Shown here: piece by piece, positions 24,699 through 31,773 of the stretch
Position numbering within the stretch: position 1 is the first letter of the stretch
How the letters are laid out: each line of letters begins with the position of its first letter
DNA from: Halobellus rarus
GTDB lineage: Archaea; Halobacteriota; Halobacteria; Halobacteriales; Haloferacaceae
Length of the DNA stretch: 64,000 nucleotides
NCBI RefSeq assembly: GCF_024494595.1
Contig: NZ_JANHDI010000006.1
Location: 124,001 to 188,000, forward strand
Direction of reading: 5' to 3'
Translations under genes and position numbers: made by a program
Notes under the pieces: generated by a model
What the model saw: the letters and a program-made list of their open reading frames with translations, nothing else
What the model was told of the DNA's origin: nothing
The model's database searches: none

Positions 24699-25826
24699 TC
24701 AGTCCACTCGACCGGCCGGCATCGGCCCGTCGTACCCCTCGGGAACGTACGCGCACAGCGGATCGCTCGCCGTCGGATCGCCGGCGTGTGCGTACGCCCG
24801 CGACCGACTCCCGCCGCAGACGTGCCGGAACTCACACGCGCCGCACTTCCCGCTCAGTGCGTCCGGATCACGGAGCGACCGGAAGAGGTCGCTCTCGCGA
24901 TACAGACCGACCAGGTCTTCCTCGCGGACCGATCCCGCCGACTCCGGGAGGAATCCCGAGGGGTACAGCTCCCCGGTGTGGCTGACGAACGCGAAACCGT
25001 CGCCGGCGGTGATGCCCAGCCGACGACCGATTCCGTCCTCCGGCGGCGCCTCGCTCGCGTCGCGGCGGCGCTGGATCGCGACGCGACGGTAATGCGGTGC
25101 CTCGGTCGTCTTCACCCCGAAGGGGGATTCCTCGCTCACCTCCGAGAGCCACGCCAGTATCTCCTCGGCGCGCTCGGGCGAGACCGGATCGAGTAGTTGC
25201 CCCCGTCCGACGGGGACGAGGAAGAACACGGACCAGAGGACCGCACCCAGGTCGGCGACGCGGTCCCGGAGCGCCGGCAGTTCGTCGGCCGTCGACGCGC
25301 AGACGGTCGTGTTGATCTGCAGCGGGAGTCCGGCCTCCCGCGCCGCCGCCGCCGCCTCGACAGTCTGCTCGAAGCTCCCCGCTTCGCCGCGGAAGTCGTC
25401 GTGGCTCTCGGCCGACGCGCCGTCGAGACTCAGCGCCAGCCGTCTGACGCCCGCGTCGGCGAGGTCCCCGACGACTGCCGGCGTGAGCGACGACGTCCCG
25501 CTCGGGGTCAGCGTCACCCGGAGGCCGATCTCCGTGCCGTACTCGACGAGTTCGAGCAGGTCGGGCCGCGCGAGCGGGTCGCCCCCGGAGAGGACCACGA
25601 GTTGCCCCTCGCCGAACTCCCGCGCCTCATCGAGCAGCCGCTTTCCCTCCTCGGTGGTCAACTCCTCGGGGTGTCGAGCCGGCTGTGCGTCCGCGCGACA
25701 GTGGTCGCAGGCGAGGTCACACGCCTGCGTGACCTCCCAGATGAGGACGAACGGCCGGTCGTCGGTGTCGATCGATCGCGGGTCCGGTGCGGCGCTCGCC
25801 GGTCCGGCGTGGTTCGGTCGGGCCAT
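24699..25826 (-). CDS. Radical SAM/SPASM domain protein (TIGR04053-like)
   Basis: A 375-residue radical SAM enzyme. The [4Fe-4S]-SAM motif is Cys36-x3-Cys40-x2-Cys43 (ACDLACDHC). The AdoMet-binding GGDPLARPDLLELV and a C-terminal SPASM domain (GKCGACEFRHVCGGSRSR, then a later Cys in DPLC) hold auxiliary Fe-S clusters. This layout is shared by heme-pathway enzymes (AhbD/NirJ-like) and by peptide-modifying enzymes. Two roles are open: modifying the CGCGG-motif peptide at 11.75-12.1 kb, or heme maturation. A copper NirK makes heme d1 synthesis unlikely. A box variant, CGAACACGTTCG, lies 42 bp upstream of its start, placing it in the regulon. Confidence 0.87.
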   Translation of the reverse strand: MARPNHAGPASAAPDPRSIDTDDRPFVLIWEVTQACDLACDHCRADAQPARHPEELTTEEGKRLLDEAREFGEGQLVVLSGGDPLARPDLLELVEYGTEIGLRVTLTPSGTSSLTPAVVGDLADAGVRRLALSLDGASAESHDDFRGEAGSFEQTVEAAAAAREAGLPLQINTTVCASTADELPALRDRVADLGAVLWSVFFLVPVGRGQLLDPVSPERAEEILAWLSEVSEESPFGVKTTEAPHYRRVAIQRRRDASEAPPEDGIGRRLGITAGDGFAFVSHTGELYPSGFLPESAGSVREEDLVGLYRESDLFRSLRDPDALSGKCGACEFRHVCGGSRSRAYAHAGDPTASDPLCAYVPEGYDGPMPAGRVD

Positions 25827-25867
25827 CGTACGTCACGATAGCGCTGCCTCCGCCCAGGGTGATGCGC

Positions 25868-25879
25868 CGAACACGTTCG
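25868..25879. promoter_or_regulatory. Regulon box 8
   Basis: CGAACACGTTCG, 42 bp upstream of the radical SAM start at 25826 (minus strand). Confidence 0.65.
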
Positions 25880-25900
25880 CCCGTCGACGCCGTCGTCGAC

Positions 25901-25912
25901 AGAACATATTCG
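25901..25912. promoter_or_regulatory. Regulon box 9
   Basis: AGAACATATTCG (first base deviates), 39 bp upstream of the DUF2249 start at 25951; a TTATC TATA-like element follows about 7 bp after the box. Confidence 0.65.
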
Positions 25913-25950
25913 GCGTCGGTTATCTACCGATCGCCACCGTCACTTCGAGT

Positions 25951-26217
25951 ATGAACCCGGAAGCGTACTTGGCGGACATCGACGTCTCGTCGGACCGGAC
26001 GATCGACTTCCTCGACGCGCGCGAACTCCCGCCGCCGGAGCCCCTCCAACAGACGATGAACCGCCTCGCCGACCTCGACGAGTCGACCGTGTTCGTCCAG
26101 CTCAACGATCGCGTTCCGCGGTTTCTCTTCCCGAAACTCGACGATCAGGGCATCGCTTACGAGACCGTCGAAACCGACGACGGCGTCGTCACCGCGATGT
26201 GGCGACCCTCCTCGTAA
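25951..26217 (+). CDS. DUF2249 domain protein 2
   Basis: An 88-residue DUF2249 protein from ATG 25951 (MNPEAYLADIDV). The domain covers TIDFLDARELPPPEPLQQTM and FVQLNDRVPRFLFPKLDDQGI, with the closing VVTAMWRPS. It differs from copy 1 in lacking the RHP and HEP motifs. It is divergent from the radical SAM gene, each with its own box, and lies 261 bp ahead of nirK. Its small size and placement are typical for DUF2249 members in denitrification clusters; function unknown. Confidence 0.8.
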   Translation: MNPEAYLADIDVSSDRTIDFLDARELPPPEPLQQTMNRLADLDESTVFVQLNDRVPRFLFPKLDDQGIAYETVETDDGVVTAMWRPSS

Positions 26218-26386
26218 TAGTCTCTGCGACGACCTCGAGAATTCGCTCCGGCTTCGAGACGCCCTCGTGAGCGGCCGCCCTCGGCGGCGGGGCCGTTCTC
26301 GAGTCGACGCGGTCGGCACCGTCCGCCCACACGCACCGCCGTCTCCATCCGTCTACTGTCTTCCGGATTCCCTTAACAACCGGCTG

Positions 26387-26398
26387 GGAATATGTTCG
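26387..26398. promoter_or_regulatory. Regulon box 10
   Basis: GGAATATGTTCG (first base deviates), 81 bp upstream of the nirK ATG; the TATA element follows 35 bp after the box. Confidence 0.65.
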
Positions 26399-26432
26399 TC
26401 CGGTGTACACCGATGAAGTAACCGTCTCTCAG

Positions 26433-26438
26433 TTATAC
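26433..26438 (+). promoter_or_regulatory. TATA box of nirK
   Basis: TTATAC 35 bp after the regulon box and 41-46 bp before the nirK ATG, implying a short leader of about 15 nt. Confidence 0.55.
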
Positions 26439-26478
26439 CCGAGGTGGGTCCCTTCGTCCAACCGGAGGATGAAGGCAG

Positions 26479-27555
26479 ATGTTCGCCACTACTCGACGAC
26501 GGACGCTCCAGGCGCTCGGCCTCGGAGGCGCGGCATCGCTCGCCGGCTGTGCAACCAACGCACCGACGGCTGAAGGATCGACGGCGACGGACGCACCCGC
26601 CCAAACGACGACACCGAAGCCGGTCGACACGGATCGGATCGCCGCGGATCCGACGGACATACCCGATCCCATCGATCGGGACTCGCCCGCGGAGGTGGAC
26701 GTGACGCTCCGCTCCGAGGAGGTGACCGCGGCGGTCGAGGAGGGTGTCACCTTCACGTACATGACCTACGACGGGCAGGTCCCAGGGCCGTTCATCCGGG
26801 TACGGCAGGGCGACACGGTGAATCTGACGTTCGAAAACGCCGAGTCGAACTCGCTGCCGCACAACGTCGACTTCCACGCGGTCGCCGGTCCGGGCGGGGG
26901 CGCGGAGGCGACGACGACCGCTCCCGGAGAGTCGGCGGAACTGCGGTTCCGGGCCACGTACCCCGGCGCGTACATCTACCACTGCGCGGTCGCGAACATG
27001 GATATGCACATCAGCGCCGGGATGTTCGGCATCATCCTCGTCGAGCCGCCGGAGGGGATGCCCGAAGTCGACCACGAGATCTACCTCGGTCAACACGAAC
27101 TCTACACGAACAGCTCCGCAGGCGAGGAGGGTCACCACGAGTTCGATATGGCGTCGATGCGCAGCGAGGAGCCCACGTACGTGCTGATGAACGGCGAGAA
27201 GTACGCGTGGACGCCCGCCGGGCGCGGACCCGCCGTGACCGCTGACACCGACGAGACCGTCCGGGTGTTCTTCGTCGACGGCGGGCCGAACCTCGCGAGC
27301 AGCTTCCACCCGATCGGGAGCGTCTGGGAGGAGCTCTACCCCGACGGCTCGCTCAGTATGGACCCGCAGACCCACATCCAGACGCGAGAGGTGCCGCCGG
27401 GAAGTACCACGATCGCGACGATGAACTCGCCCGTCCCGGGCGACTTCAAACTCGTCGATCACTCGCTTTCGCGAGTCGCCCGCAAGGGCTGTATGGCCGT
27501 CGTTCGCGCCGAGGGCGAAGAGCGCCCCGAGATCTTCGACGCGGATCCGGAGTAG
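26479..27555 (+). CDS. nirK: Copper-containing nitrite reductase NirK
   Basis: A 358-residue exported copper enzyme that reduces nitrite to NO. The N-terminus has a Tat-type RRR (residues 6-8) and a lipobox ending at Cys24 (LAGC). Type 1 copper ligands are His128 (LPHNVDFH), Cys169 (YHCA), His177 and Met182 (MHISAGMFG). Type 2 ligands are His133, His168 and His328 (LVDHSL). The catalytic Asp131 and His277 (FHPIGS) are also present, so the enzyme looks complete. PGPFIRVRQGD and HAVAGPGGG are family hallmarks. It is alone in its transcription unit, with the regulon box 81 bp upstream. Halocyanin (19.4 kb) is the likely electron donor. Confidence 0.96.
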   Translation: MFATTRRRTLQALGLGGAASLAGCATNAPTAEGSTATDAPAQTTTPKPVDTDRIAADPTDIPDPIDRDSPAEVDVTLRSEEVTAAVEEGVTFTYMTYDGQVPGPFIRVRQGDTVNLTFENAESNSLPHNVDFHAVAGPGGGAEATTTAPGESAELRFRATYPGAYIYHCAVANMDMHISAGMFGIILVEPPEGMPEVDHEIYLGQHELYTNSSAGEEGHHEFDMASMRSEEPTYVLMNGEKYAWTPAGRGPAVTADTDETVRVFFVDGGPNLASSFHPIGSVWEELYPDGSLSMDPQTHIQTREVPPGSTTIATMNSPVPGDFKLVDHSLSRVARKGCMAVVRAEGEERPEIFDADPE

Positions 27556-27737
27556 GTTCCGCTCCCGCTCGCCCGTTCCGGCCGCCGGCCGGAGCGTGAT
27601 CGGTTTTCGACCCGACTCTGGTCCCACGTCGCGGTTGCGTTTGCGGCTCTTGTCACCGTAAGCCACGGCACCAGACCCCCTGCCGACACGTCTCGCGCAC
27701 GGCCTATTACCGTCGAGACGTAACTCCGAATAAGAAG

Positions 27738-27950
27738 ATGACACGACTGAACCTCCTGTTCGTGACCCAGATCGCCGCGATCCTCGCCGCGCTCGCCGGC
27801 GAACTCCTCGCCAGCCAACTGCTCGTAACCGCCGCCATCGGCGTCTTCGCCGTCGCCGTCGTCGCGACGTTCGCACAGATGACCGGCGAATTACTGGTGG
27901 GGCTCACTCGGCTCCGGATTCCGGACACCGTCGCCGAGCGACGCCGATAG
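27738..27950 (+). CDS. Small two-helix membrane protein
   Basis: A 70-residue protein from ATG 27738 with two hydrophobic segments (LFVTQIAAILAALAGELLAS and AAIGVFAVAVVATFAQM) and a short basic C-terminus. No family was recognised and no regulon box was found in the ~180 bp upstream. It sits between nirK and the cupin genes. Confidence 0.6.
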   Translation: MTRLNLLFVTQIAAILAALAGELLASQLLVTAAIGVFAVAVVATFAQMTGELLVGLTRLRIPDTVAERRR

Positions 27951-28042
27951 CCCGGAACGAAGCGCCGGGCGCTCGTACTGTCGAAAGTAGCTATTCGCGA
28001 CCCCCAGTCGTGAAATTCTTCATAGACGTACAGCGGGCGGTC

Positions 28043-28348
28043 TCACTCCGCGCTGCGGTTCGCCAGGACGATCAGCGCGGTGCTCGGCTCCCTCGCGACG
28101 GGAGAGATCTCCCGCTCTCCGTCGAACCGCGCGACGTCGCCGGCCACGAGCGAGTGCGTCTCCTCGTCGAGTTCGAGGTCTATCGCGCCGTCGAGGAGAT
28201 AGAGAACGACGTCGCGACCCGGATGCGTGTGGGGAGCGACGCGCTCGTCGGCGCCGAGAGAGAGGCGCACGGTCTTCGGCTCCGACTCCGGGAACACGTT
28301 CGCGTGGGGCTCGCCGTCGAGTTCGGAGAGGGTCGTGATCTCCGTCAT
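28043..28348 (-). CDS. Cupin domain protein A
   Basis: A 101-residue single-domain cupin. The metal motif is PHTHPGRDVVLYLLDG (His-x-His) in the first half, with VAGDVARFDGE in the second, giving the usual beta-barrel metal site. Its start overlaps the stop of the upstream cupin gene by 4 bp (ATGA), so the two are one operon led by the regulon box at 28813-28824. Small cupins with similar context are common near denitrification genes; no substrate can be assigned. Confidence 0.82.
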   Translation of the reverse strand: MTEITTLSELDGEPHANVFPESEPKTVRLSLGADERVAPHTHPGRDVVLYLLDGAIDLELDEETHSLVAGDVARFDGEREISPVAREPSTALIVLANRSAE

Positions 28349-28773
28349 CGTGACACCTCCTTACCGTCCACCGACTCGCCATCCGGATCCGCCCCCGACG
28401 GCCGCGGCTCGAACTCGTCGTTCTTCAGACCGCGACGGACCGGGTCGTGCTCGGCGTCGGTCGGCGGCGGCGCGGTCACCAAGAGTGCCTCCAGGCGCTC
28501 CCCGTCGTCGGCGAGAATCCCGCGTCGGGTTCCGGCCTCCACGGCGACGACGTCGCCGGGTTCGACGCGGTGTTCGGCCTCTCCCTCTCGGACCAGTCCG
28601 CTCCCCGATCGGACGTCGACGACGACGTCGCTCTCGGGTGCGTGAACCGGGATGAACTGACCCGGTTCGAAACAGGCGTAGACGACCTTCGAACGCTCGC
28701 TCCGAAACACGCCGTTCGCGGAGAAGCCGTCGTCCTCGTAGGCTCGCGCGTCTTCGATGTCGATTCGTGGCAT
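28345..28773 (-). CDS. Cupin domain protein B
   Basis: A 142-residue protein with an N-terminal cupin fold (YACFEPGQFIPVHAPESDVVVDV, then VEPGDVVAVEAGTRRGI). The usual second metal His of the first motif is replaced (VHAPES), so metal binding may be weak or absent. The last ~40 residues are polar and disordered-looking. First gene of the two-cupin operon; the regulon box lies 40 bp upstream of its ATG at 28773. Confidence 0.8.
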   Translation of the reverse strand: MPRIDIEDARAYEDDGFSANGVFRSERSKVVYACFEPGQFIPVHAPESDVVVDVRSGSGLVREGEAEHRVEPGDVVAVEAGTRRGILADDGERLEALLVTAPPPTDAEHDPVRRGLKNDEFEPRPSGADPDGESVDGKEVSR

Positions 28774-28812
28774 CGTACGAACGGTCGCGGCGGCGTCGGT
28801 TCGGCGTTGGCA

Positions 28813-28824
28813 CGAATATGTTCG
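28813..28824. promoter_or_regulatory. Regulon box 11
   Basis: CGAATATGTTCG, 40 bp upstream of the cupin B start at 28773 (minus strand). Confidence 0.75.
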
Positions 28825-28858
28825 TCTGGGTGCCGATCAGTCCCCCGTTCCGGGGGCA

Positions 28859-29191
28859 TCAGTCGACGACGTAGGACTGGTGCTCTCCGCGCGTCTCGCT
28901 GTCGACGAACTGGTGTCGCGTGGCCCCGTGGAGCGCGCCGGCGGACGACCCGTCCTCGGCGTCGCGGTCGTACACGTCGTTGGCCCCCTCACAGCCGTGG
29001 GACTCGAACAACGAGAGCAGTTCGGGCGGGACCCGCTCCGTGTCGGCTCCGAGATCGACGACGACCAGCAGGTCAGTGAAACTCTTCGCGACGAAGGCGT
29101 CCGCGACCGCCTCGTGCGCTCGCGCTCGCTCGGCCAGCCGCCGGAGTTCGGATTCCCGATCGGTTCGGTCCGCCGCGTTCGTCTCGCTCAT
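28859..29191 (-). CDS. Acidic hypothetical protein of the regulon
   Basis: A 110-residue protein from ATG 29191 (MSETNAADRT). The first half is helical (ESELRRLAERARAHEAVADAFVAKS), followed by LLVVVDLGADTERVPPELLSLFESHGCEG, an alpha/beta stretch, and a polar tail. No family recognised. The regulon box (29230-29241) lies exactly 39 bp upstream and, symmetrically, 39 bp from the divergent membrane-protein gene, so the two are probably made together. Confidence 0.7.
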   Translation of the reverse strand: MSETNAADRTDRESELRRLAERARAHEAVADAFVAKSFTDLLVVVDLGADTERVPPELLSLFESHGCEGANDVYDRDAEDGSSAGALHGATRHQFVDSETRGEHQSYVVD

Positions 29192-29229
29192 CGTCGGAAC
29201 GTGTCGGGCCGTCCGCCTAACCCTACAGG

Positions 29230-29241
29230 CGAACATATTCG
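29230..29241. promoter_or_regulatory. Regulon box 12 (symmetric divergent promoter)
   Basis: CGAACATATTCG, exactly 39 bp from the start codon on each side (29191 minus, 29280 plus). Confidence 0.78.
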
Positions 29242-29279
29242 CGTTCAGGTCCAGGGTGATCCGCCCGCAAGCCGTTCGT

Positions 29280-30662
29280 ATGAGCGCGATTCCGGGCGAT
29301 ATCGAGACAGAAACGCAACCGCCGATAGCGATCCCGCTTCGGCACTTCCTCGTCGGGTTGCTCTTCCTCCTCGCCGGGGCGCTCGTCGGGACTCTCGGCC
29401 CGTTGGGAGTGATACCGGGAGCGCCGGCGCTCGCACACGTTCACCTGCTTCTCGCCGGGTGGGTCTGCGTGACGATTATGGGCGCGATGACGCAGTTCGT
29501 CCCGGTGTGGTCCGGGACGACCCTGCACTCGCGCCTGCTTTCGAGGATCCAGCTTTGGACCGTGACCGGCGGTCTCGCGGGATTCGTCTTCTGTCTCCTC
29601 GGCGGATTCTACGCGTGGCTCCCCCTCTTCGGTACCCTCCTCCTGCTCGGCTTCTGGATCTTCGTCTACAACGTCGGCCGGACGCTTCTCGGCGTTCGGC
29701 CCTGGGACGTGACCGAACGACACTTCGCGATCGCGTTGGCGTTCTTCATCCTCGTGACGCTGTTCGGCCTCGTCCTGGCCCTCGGGTATACGCGGCCGCT
29801 ACTCGCGGATCTCCCGATCTCGCGGAGCGCGCTTCGGGGCTCACACGCGACGCTCGCGGTCTTCGGGGCCGTCCTGACGACGGTGTTCGGCGCGCTGTAT
29901 CAGCTCGGGACGATGTTCACTCAGACCGAACTCCACGGGGCCGACCACCATCTCAGGCGGGTCGAGGAGGTCGGCTACCCGGTCGGTGTCCTCCTGCTGG
30001 CCGGCGGGCGGTTGTTTGACGCCGTCGCGATCGGCCGGATCGGCGCGCTCCTCGTCGCCATCGGCATCGGGGCGATGGGGCTCGTCCTCGGTCGTCGACT
30101 CCTCGAGACCGCGGTGGCGTGGAACCCGATGCTCCGCCGGTACGCAGTCGCCGCGGCCGCGATGGTCTCCTGGGCCGCCCTGACGGTCCCCGCTTGGTAC
30201 GCCTCGCCCCTCGACTCGGGCGCGACGTTCGGTTCGTCCGCAGGGACTCACCTCCTGCTGTTCGGGGTCGTCGGCTTCGTCGTCGCCGGGACGCTGTACC
30301 ACGTCGTCCCGTTCATCGTGTGGGTCAATCGCTACAGCGACCGACTCGGACTCGAGGCCGTACCGATGATCGACGACCTCTACGACGACCGACTGGCGCG
30401 GCTCGACTTCGTGGCGCTCCTGATCGGCGGCCTGGCGCTGGTCGTCGCCGAGGTCCTATCGACTACGGGTGTCGAGACCGGCGTGTTGACGACTCTCTCA
30501 CTCTTCGGCGGGACCGTCTCGACCCTCGGATTCGCCGTCTTCGCGGTCAACCTCGGCAGGACAGTTCGCCGACACAGCCCGCAGTCGGTGCTGTCGATCG
30601 GTGGAGTGGGGGATTCCGGCGGCGACCGGCCTCCACATCACTCGAAACAAAGCGATCGGTGA
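29280..30662 (+). CDS. Heme-copper-oxidase subunit I-like / NnrS-like membrane protein
   Basis: A 460-residue polytopic membrane protein with about twelve helices, from ATG 29280 (MSAIPGDIET). Conserved-looking His residues sit in membrane helices: AHVHLLLAGW, GSHATLAVFG, GTHLLLFGVVGFV and TLYHVVPFIVW. That arrangement resembles heme-binding helices of cytochrome oxidase subunit I or NnrS proteins, but the diagnostic GHPEVY and HDTYHV motifs are missing. It may therefore bind heme without being an O2 reductase. It is induced, if the box is a true operator, with the 110-residue protein on the other strand. NO sensing, tolerance or electron transfer are plausible roles. Confidence 0.7.
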   Translation: MSAIPGDIETETQPPIAIPLRHFLVGLLFLLAGALVGTLGPLGVIPGAPALAHVHLLLAGWVCVTIMGAMTQFVPVWSGTTLHSRLLSRIQLWTVTGGLAGFVFCLLGGFYAWLPLFGTLLLLGFWIFVYNVGRTLLGVRPWDVTERHFAIALAFFILVTLFGLVLALGYTRPLLADLPISRSALRGSHATLAVFGAVLTTVFGALYQLGTMFTQTELHGADHHLRRVEEVGYPVGVLLLAGGRLFDAVAIGRIGALLVAIGIGAMGLVLGRRLLETAVAWNPMLRRYAVAAAAMVSWAALTVPAWYASPLDSGATFGSSAGTHLLLFGVVGFVVAGTLYHVVPFIVWVNRYSDRLGLEAVPMIDDLYDDRLARLDFVALLIGGLALVVAEVLSTTGVETGVLTTLSLFGGTVSTLGFAVFAVNLGRTVRRHSPQSVLSIGGVGDSGGDRPPHHSKQSDR

Positions 30663-30688
30663 TCGATTCGGAAACGGCTGGCGAGCGC

Positions 30689-30847
30689 TCAGTCCCGGAG
30701 CTTTTGGATCCGCTCTTCGAGGCTGTCGATCGCCTCGTCGACCTCCGAACGGGCCTCTTCGGTCATCTGTTCGGTCTCGTCTGCGGCCTCGTCGAAGGCC
30801 TCGCGGACGCGCTCGATCGCTTTCTCAACCTTGTCTGAATCGCTCAT
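30689..30847 (-). CDS. Small acidic coiled-coil protein
   Basis: A 52-residue protein from ATG 30847. Almost all of it is a charged helix (KVEKAIERVREAFDEAADET, then EEARSEVDEAIDSLEERIQKL) with heptad-like spacing of hydrophobic residues, typical of small haloarchaeal coiled-coil proteins. No family assigned. The composition is strongly haloarchaeal and supports a real gene. Confidence 0.68.
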   Translation of the reverse strand: MSDSDKVEKAIERVREAFDEAADETEQMTEEARSEVDEAIDSLEERIQKLRD

Positions 30848-30962
30848 AGCGTCCCGGCTATGAGGGCCTCCAGCGGTAAATGTCTCCTGGACATCGGTCT
30901 CGACATCGCGCGAGGGGGCGTATGCTGTCAACGCTTTTGTCCCTGCCGCCGTACGCACCCGT

Positions 30963-31760
30963 ATGGACCTGCAACTCGCCGGCGACGCCGCGCTCGTTAC
31001 CGCGTCGAGCAGCGGTCTCGGGAGGGCCTCCGCTCGGGCGCTCGCGGCCGAGGGGGCGAACGTGGTGCTGAACGGCCGCGACGAGGAACGCCTCGCCGCC
31101 GCCGTCGAAGGCGTTCGGGGTGACGCCGCCGCCGACGCGACCGTGATCGGTCACGCCGCGGACCTGACCGACCCCGACGCGGTCGAGGAACTCGTTCGAC
31201 GCCCCGTCGACGAGTTCGGCGGCCTCGATCACCTCGTCACGTCCGCCGGCGGCCCGCCCGCAAAATCCTTCCTGAACACGACCGACGAGGAGTGGGACAA
31301 CGCCTTCGACCTCCTCGTGATGAGCGTCGTTCGGACGGTCCGAGCGGCCGAGCCCCACCTCCGGGCGGGCGACGGCGGAACGATCGTGACGATCGCCTCG
31401 GTCAGCGTCAAGGAGGCGGTCGACGACCTGGTGCTCTCGAACTCGGTTCGAGCGGGCGTCGTCGGCCTCGAGAAGACGCTCTCGACGGAACTCGCCCCCG
31501 ACGTTCGAGCCAACGCCGTACTCCCGGGGACTCACGAGACCGCTCGCGTCGAGGAACTGGTCGAACAGGGAGTTCAAGAGGGCGAGTACGACTCCTACGA
31601 GGCGGGACTCGACGACTGGGCGGGTGAGATTCCCGTCGGTCGCATCGGCGATCCGATGGAACTGGGCCGGACAGTCGCGTTCCTCTCCTCGCCGGCCTCG
31701 TCGTTCATCTCGGGCGTCGCCCTTCCGATCGACGGCGGGGCGAGCGCGTCGAACCTATGA
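30963..31760 (+). CDS. SDR family oxidoreductase lacking the catalytic Tyr
   Basis: A 265-residue short-chain dehydrogenase/reductase. The NAD(P)-binding TASSSGLGRASARALA lies near residue 13, HAADLTDPD follows, then the core TSAGGPP (in place of NNAG). The active-site Ser is in TIASVSVKEA, but the usual YxxxK reads LSNSVRAGV, so the catalytic Tyr is absent and Lys is replaced by Arg. The C-terminus ISGVALPIDGG is standard. This is a known FabG-like subgroup with an altered site; substrate unknown. The start is ATG 30963. The next gene, trkH, begins 14 bp later. Confidence 0.85.
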   Translation: MDLQLAGDAALVTASSSGLGRASARALAAEGANVVLNGRDEERLAAAVEGVRGDAAADATVIGHAADLTDPDAVEELVRRPVDEFGGLDHLVTSAGGPPAKSFLNTTDEEWDNAFDLLVMSVVRTVRAAEPHLRAGDGGTIVTIASVSVKEAVDDLVLSNSVRAGVVGLEKTLSTELAPDVRANAVLPGTHETARVEELVEQGVQEGEYDSYEAGLDDWAGEIPVGRIGDPMELGRTVAFLSSPASSFISGVALPIDGGASASNL

Positions 31761-31773
31761 CCGGCGGCGCGAA

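Noticed and set aside
24699..25826. Radical SAM protein as heme d1 (NirJ) enzyme
   Set aside because: The nitrite reductase here is the copper type, which needs no heme d1, and no other d1 genes are present; a peptide- or heme-b-related role is more likely.
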